NCBI RefSeq assembly: GCF_033100135.1 | Contig: NZ_CP136920.1 | Coordinates: 1,488,001 to 1,552,000, forward strand | DNA length: 64,000 nucleotides | Origin: Rubellicoccus peritrichatus | Lineage (GTDB): Bacteria; Verrucomicrobiota; Verrucomicrobiia; Opitutales; Cerasicoccaceae | Direction of reading: 5' to 3' | Part shown: one piece after another, positions 34,108 through 43,862 of the stretch | How positions within the stretch are numbered: position 1 is the stretch's first letter | Layout: every line of letters starts with the position of its first letter | Made by a program: the position numbers and the translations under genes | The notes under the pieces: model-generated | The model's database searches: none | The model's input: only the letters and a program-made list of their open reading frames with translations | Told to the model about the DNA's origin: nothing

Positions 34108-35271
34108 TCAATTATTTCCCGCTCGATAACGCTCGATCCATTTAGTTTTCCAGCTCGAGTAATCACCCGCTTCAAGATGCATGCGTGCCTGTTTCATCAG
34201 ATCGAGGAAAAAGTGTGTGTTGTGGATGCTTAATAGGGTCAGTCCAAGTAGCTCGCCAGCCATGAGCAAGTGCCTTAAATAGGCCCGAGAAAAATTGCGA
34301 CAAGTATAGTTGTCCATACCGTCGACGATGGGTCGTTCGTCTTTTTTGAAGCGCTCATTTTTCAAGTTAATCAGCCCATCGAGGGTAAAGACATTGGCAT
34401 GACGCGCGAGTCGGGTTGGCATGACGCAGTCGAACATGTCAGCCCCAAGAGCGATCATTTCCAGCAGCTGAGGTGGTGTTCCTACTCCCATGACATAACG
34501 CGATTTCTCTTCCGGCATATGTGGTGCGGTCACGCCGACCTGTCTGAGCATTTCCTCTTCCGGCTCGCCCACACTGACACCGCCGATGGCATAGCCGGGG
34601 AAATTCATTGCGGCCAGTGCCTGAGCACATTCAATTCGCTGATCATCGTAGACCGAGCCCTGGACAATACCAAAGGCATGATGGCCTGCGTCCAGAAAGC
34701 CCTCATCTTCGGCGATTGCTTTGAACTGGCCCGACCAGCGAATTGTCCGTTCGACGGCTTTGCGGCAATCATCTTCATCGCAGGGCCAGGGCGGACATTC
34801 GTCCAGCACCATTGCAATGTCGGTTCCCAATTTTTGTTGGATATCAAAACACTCACGAGGTCCGAGGAAAATCTTTGCTCCGTCGAGGTGAGACTGAAAG
34901 GCGATCCCTTCCTCGGTTATCTTGCGTAGCTTCGAAAGGCTGAATACCTGAAATCCGCCACTGTCTGTCAGAATCGGACCATCCCAGGCCATGAATTTAT
35001 GCAAGCCGCCTAACTCGGCCACGAGATCCGGGCCCGGCCTTAGGTTGAGGTGATAGGTGTTTCCCAGAATGATCTGGGCTTCGACTTCGGTGAGCTGCGC
35101 CGGAGTCATCCCCTTGACTGTGCCTTGTGTGCCAACTGGCATGAAGATCGGTGTCTCGATCACACCATGGCGTGTCTTTAGCCGCCCGCGTCGGGCAGCA
35201 GAGGCTGTGTCTTTACATATGACTTCAAATGGAGATTCCACGGGCGCCAGAGCTTGTTGATCTTCCCACAA
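34108..35271 (-). CDS. tgt: Queuine/preQ1 tRNA-ribosyltransferase with incomplete zinc site
   Basis: Exchanges guanine 34 for preQ1 in GUN-anticodon tRNAs. 387 residues from a TTG at 35271; a GTG ~27 bases downstream is an alternative. Catalytic marks are intact: IILGNTYHLNLRPG, ILTDSGGFQVFSL (general Asp), GIVQGS, and FDCVMPTRLARH (nucleophile Asp). The zinc site normally reads C-x-C-x2-C plus His, but here it is GMDNYTCRNFSRAYLRHL, so the first two Cys are Met and Asn; the third Cys and the His in LSIHNTHFF remain. The product may bind zinc poorly or use another fold-stabilising contact. Confidence 0.92.
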   Translation of the reverse strand: MWEDQQALAPVESPFEVICKDTASAARRGRLKTRHGVIETPIFMPVGTQGTVKGMTPAQLTEVEAQIILGNTYHLNLRPGPDLVAELGGLHKFMAWDGPILTDSGGFQVFSLSKLRKITEEGIAFQSHLDGAKIFLGPRECFDIQQKLGTDIAMVLDECPPWPCDEDDCRKAVERTIRWSGQFKAIAEDEGFLDAGHHAFGIVQGSVYDDQRIECAQALAAMNFPGYAIGGVSVGEPEEEMLRQVGVTAPHMPEEKSRYVMGVGTPPQLLEMIALGADMFDCVMPTRLARHANVFTLDGLINLKNERFKKDERPIVDGMDNYTCRNFSRAYLRHLLMAGELLGLTLLSIHNTHFFLDLMKQARMHLEAGDYSSWKTKWIERYRAGNN

Positions 35272-35490
35272 GATACAAACTCAAAAGCAGGGTGGGTTCA
35301 GTTTCGAATTTTTTCTAAAAGGCAGCGTTCATTTTCTATTCATGTTGTATTAATGTTTATTTTATTTAATACTTAAATGGTTTAATATTGATTGACTATA
35401 GTGATTTAGGTATTTAATTATTGGTAAATTAATAGCCTATCCTAACTGCACATTAAGATTTCTGTTAACTGTTATCTAAGCGAAATAATC

Positions 35491-37614
35491 ATGTGCTCAA
35501 AAACCATACATACTCTTAGCTTCTTGTTTGTTGCCACCTCCATTTATGCTCAAGGTGGCGCCATCTATTCAGTTCAGCAGTCACCGTGGTCACCCCCGGC
35601 CAGTCTCGAGAGGACGAGTGACGATAGCTTGCAGGCCGTTGACAGCATTACGGCAATCAACTTTACCTCGGAGGATCGCCAATGGATCATTGATGAATTG
35701 GCAGAGGTCGAGGAATCACTGATTGGAGACAGCTCAATCGCGGGACGACTCGCAGAGCGTTTTGCCGATTTCCCTCTGGTGATCAGCGAGACAACACTCG
35801 ATGGAGAAGTGGGAAGTGTGTCCAAACCGACCTCATCTCTGGGTGCCACGCATGTCCTCAATCGTTACCAGGGCTTGGTGGTGAACCGCTATACGGATGA
35901 TGAACTTGAGCATGCGAATCTGGCTCTTACGACTTTCGAGAAACGGCTCTCCGAAGCGATTGATCTTGCTGAGCCCAATGAGATCGAAGATTTGCCGATG
36001 CTCTTTAAGGCCTATACTCCCGATGGCAGTGAGTTGAAGTTGCTAAAGCTGACTCGCATTTTTGAAGATGGTTCGGATGGCGGTGAGCTTTCTGGTTTGG
36101 CCCAGGTGAATGTTATTTCGGCGTTATCAGTTACTGGCACCGGAGTGCTTGCCTTGGAATCTGAGACAGAGGTGATAGGTATGTCTATACCTCTGTCGGT
36201 GGCTAGTGACAATACTGAAGATTTTGGTGCTCTTGCGACTGATGGCCTTAGTATTGAATCTTATGCTGCAGGTGTCGTGGAGCGTTCGGATACTACCGAG
36301 CTCTTCGTTTGGTATTACACTGGCACCGACTCTTTTGACGAGGATGGATTCATCTTCTTTTCTTCTTCTGAAATCGATGATCTGGACTTCACGGATCGTG
36401 TGGTCGATTGGTCAGGGATTAAGGATAAGTTGAATGGAAGTGCTGCTGGTGTGTCTTCGATTGATTGTAAATACGATGCAGGTTTGGATCGTGTTTACTT
36501 GAGCCTGATTGTAAGGCGCGCTCTGGAGGGGGAAGACGATACTGCCGAGGGCAAAACGCCGGTTGCGTTTACGGCTTATGTTGATCTTGGGGACGATGAA
36601 CTATCTCTGACTCCAGTGCATCGTTTGGATCAGGCACCTGTCAAAATGACCAATGGCAAACACCATCTATCTTTGAATATCATCTCCGAGGCCGATCCCG
36701 AGGCCGACGTTTCTGAAGGTGGAGATTTGCCTGCGGGCACCGTTTTGATCAAGACGATTGCAGTTGATGATGACGGTGACAATATCGCCGATACCGTTCA
36801 ATTCTATCGCCTGGATGCGGATGGAGCTCAGCTCATCAGGAGCTTGCCCGAGGTGCCGGTTAAAACAGAGTCAACGGTTGGAGCCCAGCAGCTTGATGCG
36901 TTCAGCTTGCGGAATGCGGCAATCACCGTACCGACGCAATCCGACTCGTCCAGCGATGTTTTCTCCAGCTCATTGGTTGCATCCAGTGTGAGACGTGCAT
37001 CCAGCATCATCTCCATTGCATTCTCTGTTGCGATGGAGAAAGATCTCGCGGCTGCGAAAAAAAGTACTCCTTCTCCAAGCGATTGGGCCAGCACCTACAT
37101 CCAAATCATTGATGTGAATGGCGAAGATATCATTCCCGAAACAGAAGTGGAATTACCTGCCGGGTTTGAGACGATCGAAGCTCTACAGCTTGTTGAGGCT
37201 GAGCCGGATAGGTTTCATTTCGTCGCTTCCTTTCCATCAACTGGTGATGGTGGCCCCACAATTCGCACGACGACTTTTGATTTGTCCAACACCGGAGATA
37301 GTGCTTTGGCGGGTACTTCGCTTGGGGCTATCGAATCGGTTGCTGATAATTGGGTTGAGTCAAGCCGGTTCGGGTTTGCTTACATTCCGCCTGATTTTGA
37401 CCAGGGTAATCGTTGGGCTTATTTGCTTGATCTTGAATGGCTCTACCTCAGTGAAAATAAATGGGCGTATGACCATCGCTTCCAGGACTGGTGTTTCCTT
37501 AGCCCGACAAACTATCCCTGGATCTATTGCCTGATTAAAGCAGAGTGGGTCTTTCATGTTACCGGTTCGGGCAGGACTTTCTATTCCGAGAGCGAGGGCT
37601 TCTTCTCTGAGTAG
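35491..37614 (+). CDS. Large secreted protein, tandem paralogue A
   Basis: No named family; 707 residues with a signal peptide about 1-20. Paralogue of the following gene, with similarity over most of its length. Midway to the C-terminal third is DDDGDNIADTVQFYRLDADG, an acidic calcium-loop-like stretch. Its final ~70 residues are aromatic-rich (NRWAYLLDLEWLYLSENKWA, YPWIYCLIKAEWVFHV) and end GRTFYSESEGFFSE, identical to the end of paralogue B. The CxxCH motif of B is replaced here by SSLGATHVLN. It starts 219 bp after the divergent tgt gene. Likely a surface protein. Confidence 0.82.
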   Translation: MCSKTIHTLSFLFVATSIYAQGGAIYSVQQSPWSPPASLERTSDDSLQAVDSITAINFTSEDRQWIIDELAEVEESLIGDSSIAGRLAERFADFPLVISETTLDGEVGSVSKPTSSLGATHVLNRYQGLVVNRYTDDELEHANLALTTFEKRLSEAIDLAEPNEIEDLPMLFKAYTPDGSELKLLKLTRIFEDGSDGGELSGLAQVNVISALSVTGTGVLALESETEVIGMSIPLSVASDNTEDFGALATDGLSIESYAAGVVERSDTTELFVWYYTGTDSFDEDGFIFFSSSEIDDLDFTDRVVDWSGIKDKLNGSAAGVSSIDCKYDAGLDRVYLSLIVRRALEGEDDTAEGKTPVAFTAYVDLGDDELSLTPVHRLDQAPVKMTNGKHHLSLNIISEADPEADVSEGGDLPAGTVLIKTIAVDDDGDNIADTVQFYRLDADGAQLIRSLPEVPVKTESTVGAQQLDAFSLRNAAITVPTQSDSSSDVFSSSLVASSVRRASSIISIAFSVAMEKDLAAAKKSTPSPSDWASTYIQIIDVNGEDIIPETEVELPAGFETIEALQLVEAEPDRFHFVASFPSTGDGGPTIRTTTFDLSNTGDSALAGTSLGAIESVADNWVESSRFGFAYIPPDFDQGNRWAYLLDLEWLYLSENKWAYDHRFQDWCFLSPTNYPWIYCLIKAEWVFHVTGSGRTFYSESEGFFSE

Positions 37615-37786
37615 TGGTATCGACTCTGTGTTCCATACCTCCTTGAGAGGTTTACGGTAGTTCTGGCGCAACTTGAGTCATTCGCTTTGTTGTTCATGCC
37701 GAAATAATAGAGGCTCATCCTTCAGCTATTAGTTTAAGTAAAAAAGCTTATTTGACTTATTAAAATGGTATTATTAAGCTAATTTT

Positions 37787-39964
37787 ATGGAAACTATTAC
37801 TACTTCAATCCTATCCCGCCTCGCCCCATGTTTCTTACTGCTGCTGTTCCTCCCGTTATGCATCAGGGGGCAAACAGTGAACATCGATGCGGCTGGATGG
37901 AGTCCGCCTTATGATACGACAAATGACGATGATATCATTTCCGACATTTGGGGACTTGCAACAGTCGCCCTGACTGAAAAACAGAGAGCGGAGGTTTTTT
38001 GCCGCGAGATCAAACGGGCATCGTTCAGTACTATTGAGACACAGTCAGATCGGGCTGAAAGGTTAGTCGAACTTGACACGCGATTTGCCAACTACCCTCA
38101 TGTTATCACTATTGCTGAAGGCGATGGAAGTACGGCGCCTGAAAAGTTTGTAACGAGTGCCTCCTTTGTCAGTCCCAGCGTTATCTGTACGGAATGCCAT
38201 CGAGGTAATGATGCCTCAGACAGTACGACCAATTTAGGCCAGTCTGTTCAGGATTATGTGACCATGCGCGACGTGGTTCAGTCACACCTGGAAACGGCGG
38301 AAGCAGATGATGCCACGGATGTCATGGAGGATCAGCCCATGATCTTTGTCGATTATCCCGAAGGGAGTGATGAATATATCTACCTTCAGACTTTTCGACG
38401 GCAACTGTCAGCCGAGGCCGACTCGCCTTATGGGGTCGTCGTAGAATATACAGATCAGGATGGGACCTCTTCAGAGACGATTTTGAAAGTAAGCGACAGT
38501 GCGGGGGCGGCGCTTAACTCTTTGGAATCCGATGGTGAGTCAAGCAGTGGTATTACCGCTTATGCCGCTGGTATTATTAGGCGAAATCAACCAGTGGCAG
38601 ACTCTGATCTTGGGGATAAGGCCCAACTTGTTGTATGGTTGTACAAAAAATTAGGTCTAGCAGGTGAAGAGTCGGATGGACTGTCCGATGCCTCAGAGGG
38701 TGCTGTTGAGCTGCGAACTGCGGATTTCGGCTCCAATAGTTTCGTTCCATTTACCGCTGCCTTTGATGATGACCTCGTCGCAATGAACATCCGAGGTGCA
38801 GATGCCGTTACTTGTGTTTACGATCAGGAAATAGACCGCATTTACCTGGCTTTTGTCGCAGAGATTGGAAATGGCCTGACGGCTGCGGCTGACGATGAGG
38901 CGGCGAACTACAGGCTTGTGCAGGCCTATGTGGATTTAGCTGACGATGTCCCTCTTGATTTGAGTGAAATCCCGGACGGCGAGGTGCGGCAATTAACAAT
39001 CAAGGCGCTTCCGACGGTTGAAGCATTGCCGGCCAAAATGATTAATGGCATGTATCACATTTCCATGCATCTGCTGCCTTACGAGGAAGACTCTACATCG
39101 GAAGGCAGTACCGTATTGGCAGAGTTAGCCGGGGATGCAAAAAGACTTGTCATGGTTTATTCGACCGATGCGGATCAGGACGGTATTGCCGATCAACTAT
39201 CAGTCTATAGAACCGATGCTAAGGAAGCCGAGTTGATTCGGACTCTGCCCGAGATGAAAGCAGATGAAGGCGATTGTATTGGGCTCCTCGTAGCAGATGC
39301 ACTAACGCAGACTCAGGCAGAAGCATTAGGGCGGGTTGGGTTTTTCGCTTTGGATACGAAACCGTATTTCGTCACAACTGCTTTCGCAACCCAAAGGCTT
39401 GAGGGTTTTGGTGCCGCTGCTGTGGATGAAGATGCAACGCCCCAACTTCTGGTTAGTGCCATTGATGTGAACGGTGAAGACGTTGCAGAAACAACCAGGC
39501 TTGATTTGCCCTTGAATGCTATAACCATGACTGCGCTCGATTTATTCGCCGGTGAAAATGAAAAGCATCATTTGACCGTGGCCTTTAAGGGAGAGAATAC
39601 GACTTCGATTCACAGCCGAAGCTTTTCCGTCCTTTCCAGTGACGATCATCCTTTTGCGGAAACCTCGCTGGGCGCAACCGCATTCCTCAGGGAAAACTGG
39701 TACCAGTCGAATCTTTTTGGCGACGCATTTGTCCCATCTGATTTCGAGTCCGGAAATCGCTGGATCTACCTGCCGCTTCTTGTCGAGTGGCTTTACCTGA
39801 GCGATACGCAGTGGGTTTATGATCATGGTTTTCAGGATTGGTTATTTTTGAGCCGGACCCATTACCCATGGTTCTATCTTCTGGAAAAAGCCGAATGGCA
39901 TTTTCATTTCACTGACCTTGGCCGAACTTTCTATTCCGAGAGCGAGGGTTTCTTTTCCGAGTAA
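37787..39964 (+). CDS. Large secreted protein, tandem paralogue B with single CxxCH heme motif
   Basis: 725 residues; signal peptide about 1-28 (LLLLFLPLCIRG). Similar to the preceding gene in the N-terminal third, the acidic loop (DADQDGIADQLSVYRTD), and the aromatic tail ending GRTFYSESEGFFSE. Residues 134-138 are CTECH, a c-type heme attachment motif in a cysteine-poor exported protein. A single site does not prove heme binding. If real, it would need the cytochrome c maturation system. The 172 bp between paralogues contain no gene. Confidence 0.82.
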   Translation: METITTSILSRLAPCFLLLLFLPLCIRGQTVNIDAAGWSPPYDTTNDDDIISDIWGLATVALTEKQRAEVFCREIKRASFSTIETQSDRAERLVELDTRFANYPHVITIAEGDGSTAPEKFVTSASFVSPSVICTECHRGNDASDSTTNLGQSVQDYVTMRDVVQSHLETAEADDATDVMEDQPMIFVDYPEGSDEYIYLQTFRRQLSAEADSPYGVVVEYTDQDGTSSETILKVSDSAGAALNSLESDGESSSGITAYAAGIIRRNQPVADSDLGDKAQLVVWLYKKLGLAGEESDGLSDASEGAVELRTADFGSNSFVPFTAAFDDDLVAMNIRGADAVTCVYDQEIDRIYLAFVAEIGNGLTAAADDEAANYRLVQAYVDLADDVPLDLSEIPDGEVRQLTIKALPTVEALPAKMINGMYHISMHLLPYEEDSTSEGSTVLAELAGDAKRLVMVYSTDADQDGIADQLSVYRTDAKEAELIRTLPEMKADEGDCIGLLVADALTQTQAEALGRVGFFALDTKPYFVTTAFATQRLEGFGAAAVDEDATPQLLVSAIDVNGEDVAETTRLDLPLNAITMTALDLFAGENEKHHLTVAFKGENTTSIHSRSFSVLSSDDHPFAETSLGATAFLRENWYQSNLFGDAFVPSDFESGNRWIYLPLLVEWLYLSDTQWVYDHGFQDWLFLSRTHYPWFYLLEKAEWHFHFTDLGRTFYSESEGFFSE

Positions 39965-39987
39965 TGGTAGCGCCCAGCTCAGCTTCC

Positions 39988-40071
39988 TATCCGCAGATTA
40001 CGCAGATTATTTGGATTCAGACCTAAAGTGTATCGCATGAAATCCGTGCTAATCAGCCCAATCTGCGGATA
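39988..40071. repeat. Dispersed hairpin, 'ccgcagatta' family
   Basis: TATCCGCAGATTACGCAGAT (39988 onward) pairs with the complement ending TGCGGATA (about 40048-40071). The same type recurs at 49484-49593 and inside the nested elements at about 42465 and 48385. Confidence 0.7.
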
Positions 40072-40117
40072 AAAAATCTCGTTGCCGTCGGAACGGCATT
40101 TCATTCAATCGAGTGTT

Positions 40118-41083
40118 ATGCGTTCATCGATCACTGCGTTTTTCTTGTTTGTGCTTCCATGCTTCTTTGCTGCTTGCGGGAAAAAACCTGCTCCGGCTCC
40201 CCCGCCTGCTCCAGTCGAGGAGGTCACCATAGGAGCGAGCCAGACGACCACGGGCAATGTCCTCCTCGCCACCAAGCTGCGGCCCGATGTCACTTCTATC
40301 GAAATCTTATGCGTGCCGGAAGTTTCACCGGAAACGCGTGAGTTGATTTTGGAGCAGCACAAGGCACTTCAGGCATACCTTGATGCGCCTGAGCCTGATG
40401 CAGGCGACGCCCTGGTCACCCTGTCCGAGTCCGATACAAAAAAGCTTAACTCCGCACTCGAAAAAGCAAAGGAAGGCTTTCCCGAGCCCTTTGAGTCCAC
40501 TTTCCGGATTGATGGCAAAAGCCGCCTGGCGGAGAGCCGGCGTTCCCTCTACGAGCGCTACCTTCCCATGGTTGAAGCGGTGAAGGTCGACAACCTTGAG
40601 TCGAGTCTGAACGCCATCTTTGCCCTCATGAAGCAGGACCACGAGACCTTGCAGAAACTGGCGGAAGATGGTTCCAGCAACAACGCGGTTCAAGCCATGG
40701 CCGACATGAACTGGCTGGCCAGCTTCAGTGATTACATGAAGGGTTTTCAATCCGTTGTGCGCCGTTATGATTCCGCCATGCGCCGCCAGGTTCGTAAGAT
40801 CAATCGTGATGCCAAGAAGGGGATCGCCGGTCCCAAAACACCAGAAGAGATTTGGGAAGAGGCCCAACATGAACTCGCCCCAAAAATCGAACTGGAAATC
40901 TACAAAACCTCACTCGGCTCCGCCTATGCCGACGAAGATGGTCACTTTGAGTTAGCTGGCCATGGCTTATTGGTCGCCCGTGCTGAGATGGGCAGTTACT
41001 CCGTATTTTTTGTTAATGACGGCCCCGGCGGCGAACTCGTTCGATTCAGCGACGTCAAGGAAACCGAAACCACCGCTGAATAG
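40118..41083 (+). CDS. Predicted lipoprotein of unknown function
   Basis: 322 residues from the ATG at 40118; the frame extends to 40082 but only the later start gives a lipoprotein signal: MRSSITAFFLFVLPCFFAAC with lipobox FAAC. A short Pro-rich linker (KKPAPAPPPAPVEE) follows, then an alpha-helical, charged domain (about 75-260) and a small beta-rich C-terminal part (about 265-315, GHFELAGHGLLVARAEMG). No family recognised. Presumably anchored to the outer or inner membrane facing the periplasm. Confidence 0.82.
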   Translation: MRSSITAFFLFVLPCFFAACGKKPAPAPPPAPVEEVTIGASQTTTGNVLLATKLRPDVTSIEILCVPEVSPETRELILEQHKALQAYLDAPEPDAGDALVTLSESDTKKLNSALEKAKEGFPEPFESTFRIDGKSRLAESRRSLYERYLPMVEAVKVDNLESSLNAIFALMKQDHETLQKLAEDGSSNNAVQAMADMNWLASFSDYMKGFQSVVRRYDSAMRRQVRKINRDAKKGIAGPKTPEEIWEEAQHELAPKIELEIYKTSLGSAYADEDGHFELAGHGLLVARAEMGSYSVFFVNDGPGGELVRFSDVKETETTAE

Positions 41084-41149
41084 AGACGAGTGCCTCTCAT
41101 CAGTTTTATGCCAGTCTCCCGCTACCAGAAAAGCTGGCTCTTGTCGTTA

Positions 41150-41490
41150 ATCTTCATAGCCACAAAAATGCACGAAAAGACACTAAAAGCAGCAAGGCGT
41201 CACCTACATAACCGTTATTGTATTCTTTTAAAAGGCCCGAAGGGCTGACGCATAACAGCCCAGGGTAAGCGTAGCGTAGCCCTGGGTTATCAATACATAT
41301 ATAACATGAGGCCTGCAAGGCTGACACAAGAAGGCCATTCGAAAGAGCACGCATGATTCTCACGCCAAGTTCACGAAGACACGGAGTTCAAAGCTCTGTG
41401 CCTCTGCGTCCTCGGTGGTGAACTTTATCATTCCTATTTAAATGGATATTACTTTGCGTGCTCTGCCTTTTCTGTGGTTAAAACGAGTAA
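41150..41490. repeat. Nested hairpin element A
   Basis: Outer arms: ATAGCCACAAAAATGCACGA (near 41155) against TGCTCTGCCTTTTCTGTGGT (near 41459-41478). Inside are a CCCAGGG...CCCTGGG hairpin (41259-41284), a CACGAAGACACGGAG hairpin (about 41361-41421), and the 19-mer GGGCTGACGCATAACAGCC (41242-41260). The 19-mer reappears reverse-complemented, exact, in element C and with one difference in element B. The stretch 41084-41149 shows nothing. Confidence 0.7.
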
Positions 41491-41567
41491 CCAAAGAGCG
41501 TATTTAGAGGAAATTTATTTTGGCAGTTACGCTAAGTTCATATTTCATCGATAACAGGAACACCGTT

Positions 41568-42299
41568 ATGGAAAACGATTTCAACAAGATTGCCCGCCAG
41601 TATGTCGAGGTCAAACAACAGGCTTGGCGTTCGGCTATTGAGGAGTATTCGTTCCTCAAACTGATTGGCGATGTGGAGGGGTTGAAGGTGGTGGATATCG
41701 CTTGCGGGCAGGGTTATTTCACCCGTCTCCTTAAACAAGGCAATCCTGCCTCTATTTGTGGCTTCGACTCCTCTTCGCAAATGATCAAGCTTGCACGCGA
41801 TGAAGAGAAGAGCAAGCCGATGGGGATCGATTATCAGGTTGGTGATATCACCGACGAAAGCCTTCATGGGGATTTCGATCTCGCCGTTGCCGCCTGGCTG
41901 CTCGTCTATGCGAAATCCTACGAGATGCTCGACGAGGTGTGCACCGGACTTGCCCGTCAGCTGAAAAGCGGCGGCCGCTTTGTCACCTTCACCACCAATT
42001 GCGATGTCCACACCCACAAGCCCGACTATAGCAAATACGGTTTCCGAATAGATTTCCCGGACGACCTTCATGCCGGCTCTGAGTTTCGCTGGAGCGGTCA
42101 AACGTCCGACGGTCTCTGTGAAGTCGTCAACTACTACCTGCCCAATAAAGCCTACGCTGTCGCTTTGGAAAAAGCCGGCTTCCGCGATGTCAAATATCAT
42201 GCCATCAGCCTATCTCCCCAAGCCCCCGAAACAGAAGCCTACTGGTCCTACTTTCTCCAGTATCCCCCCGCCTTTATGATCGATGCGGTTAAGTCGTGA
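41568..42299 (+). CDS. Class I SAM-dependent methyltransferase
   Basis: 243 residues from the ATG at 41568 (AGGAA eight bases upstream); an upstream start at 41520 is possible but falls close to repeat DNA. Rossmann methyltransferase motifs: I, VVDIACGQGYFTRLL (about 43-57); II, ICGFDSSSQMI; post-II, IDYQVGDITDES; and IV, DLAVAAWLLVYAK. The C-terminal half (FRWSGQTSDGLCEVVNYYLP) resembles methyltransferases of the ToxA/16 type that act on small molecules. The substrate is unknown. It lies between two nested hairpin elements. Confidence 0.85.
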   Translation: MENDFNKIARQYVEVKQQAWRSAIEEYSFLKLIGDVEGLKVVDIACGQGYFTRLLKQGNPASICGFDSSSQMIKLARDEEKSKPMGIDYQVGDITDESLHGDFDLAVAAWLLVYAKSYEMLDEVCTGLARQLKSGGRFVTFTTNCDVHTHKPDYSKYGFRIDFPDDLHAGSEFRWSGQTSDGLCEVVNYYLPNKAYAVALEKAGFRDVKYHAISLSPQAPETEAYWSYFLQYPPAFMIDAVKS

Positions 42300-42339
42300 A
42301 TGGCCTTTGTTCGTTGGGTCGTTATTGCATGCTCTTGAA

Positions 42340-42749
42340 GCCCGAAGGGCTGACACAAGTACCATTCGAAAAAGCACGCATTAACCTCTCGCCAAGACGC
42401 GAAGGCGCCAAGATTTTTAACCACAGAAATCACAAAAAGGCACAGAAGGAATTTGATCTATCCGTAGATTTCGCAGATGAGTGCAGATTGATTTTTTCAT
42501 GTATTGACGAGATAATAATATGCGTGATTGGGATGATGAGGGTAGGGCGCAGTCTCCAGACAAGCCGAGCGTCATGGTGGCGGCTTGTTTGGAGGCTGCG
42601 CCCTACCTTGGGCTGTTATGCGTTAGCCCTTAAGATTTGCTGGTGCCTCAGGGTTGCGTGTCTTTGTGTGCTTCGTGCCTGCTTTGTGTTCTTTGTGACC
42701 TAAATTTGCTGAGTAAGACCTCTTCGTGCCTTGGCGTCTTGGCGTGAGG
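42340..42749. repeat. Nested palindrome element B
   Basis: Outer arms 42385-42412 (CTCGCCAAGACGCGAAGGCG core) and 42722-42749 (TTGGCGTCTTGGCGTGAGG core). Inner arms 42541-42567 and 42581-42607 pair over 25 of 27 bases (GGTAGGGCGCAGTCTCCAGA core) around a 13-base loop. GGGCTGTTATGCGTTAGCCC is at 42610-42629. Same order and orientation as element C at 48.2-48.7 kb. It abuts the stop codon of the GT4 gene. Confidence 0.85.
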
Positions 42750-43862
42750 TCAATACGTCTGATTTGTGAGCAATGCTTCGATGCTATGTTTGATAATATC
42801 ACGGGAGTAATGGGCGCGGACGTAGCTTTGGCCGGTGGTGTGGAGTTTTTGCCAGAGGGGCTGGTTGTGGTGGAGTTGGCAGAGGTTGGAGGCGATGGCT
42901 TCCGGGGTGTTCGCAATGAGGACACCTTCGTTGTGATAGTTTGCAAAACCTTCAATGGCGATGTCGGTTCCGACAACCGGGGTTCCGTGGAGGAGGCTTT
43001 GCAGGACCTTGCCTTTGATGCCGGCGCCGAAGCGCAGCGGGGCAATGGTCAGGCGCACTTGATTGAGCAAGGTCTCGATGTCATCGACATGACCCAGCAG
43101 GGAAATGTTGGATGGTTTGTCGGGCAGGGTGAGTTCGTCGGTTCCGCGGCCGACGATGCTGAGGCCAAGCTGTGGATTTATCTTTTGAACGAGGGGCCAG
43201 ATGGTGTCGATGAGCCAATGGATGGCGTCGAGGTTTGGCGAGAAATAGGCCGGGCCGATCAGGGCAATCCCATTGCGTTGTTCGAAGGGCGCGGTGCTTT
43301 GGGGGATGTCGTAAATATTGGGGATGCACGCGATGCGGGCGGATTTGGCAATGCCGGACAGAATGTCGGCCTCCTGCTGGCTGACCACGAGGGTGACGTC
43401 GGCGGCGTTGGCCATTTCGATTTCAATTTTTTTAACCCGGATTGCATCGAGGAGTAAGCGCTTGTTATTGGTTAGCTTGGCTTCCCGGAAATAGCGATGG
43501 TGGGCGAGGTCGATGGTGTCGAATACGCATTTTGCGCGAGGGTATTTTTGCTGAATACTTAAAAGGGCGGCGTTGGCGGCAACATAGCTATCAAACCAGA
43601 AAATATCATATTGATGGCCATTGTGATCGATGTGTTCCTGCAGGCTTTCTGCTTCGGGCAAGAGCTCAAAGCCATCTGCCTCCCAGTAAGTCCTTCGTTC
43701 GCGCATGACTTCCAACGGGACACTCTGAAAGCTGTGCTGCATGGGGAGAATGCGAACGCGGTGCCTCAGCTCGCGCATAATGTGCAGGAGCTGCCACATG
43801 CGATAGGCGGCTCCTTCGGCTCGTGGGTCGGGCACGGCGCATGTAACGAGGGCGAGGTTCAT
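42750..43862 (-). CDS. Family 4 glycosyltransferase
   Basis: GT-B glycosyltransferase, 370 residues. N-domain begins MNLALVTCAVPDPRAEGAAY; the C-domain has FSPNLDAIHWLIDTIWPLV, GLSIVGRGTDE, LLGHVDDIETLLNQVRLTIAPLRFGAGIKGKVLQ with the nucleotide-binding Glu/Gly region, and TPVVGTDIAIEGF. Retaining sugar transfer onto a surface or secreted glycan is likely. It overlaps the upstream nucleotidyltransferase gene by 4 bases (ATGA at 43859-43862) and is the last gene of the cassette. An antisense open frame of ~240 codons is an artefact of codon use. Confidence 0.88.
   Translation of the reverse strand: MNLALVTCAVPDPRAEGAAYRMWQLLHIMRELRHRVRILPMQHSFQSVPLEVMRERRTYWEADGFELLPEAESLQEHIDHNGHQYDIFWFDSYVAANAALLSIQQKYPRAKCVFDTIDLAHHRYFREAKLTNNKRLLLDAIRVKKIEIEMANAADVTLVVSQQEADILSGIAKSARIACIPNIYDIPQSTAPFEQRNGIALIGPAYFSPNLDAIHWLIDTIWPLVQKINPQLGLSIVGRGTDELTLPDKPSNISLLGHVDDIETLLNQVRLTIAPLRFGAGIKGKVLQSLLHGTPVVGTDIAIEGFANYHNEGVLIANTPEAIASNLCQLHHNQPLWQKLHTTGQSYVRAHYSRDIIKHSIEALLTNQTY

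Noticed and set aside
42726-43457. Plus-strand open frame of 243 codons opposite the GT4 gene
   Set aside because: Gly/Val-rich antisense artefact; the minus strand encodes a recognisable glycosyltransferase with coupled start and stop.
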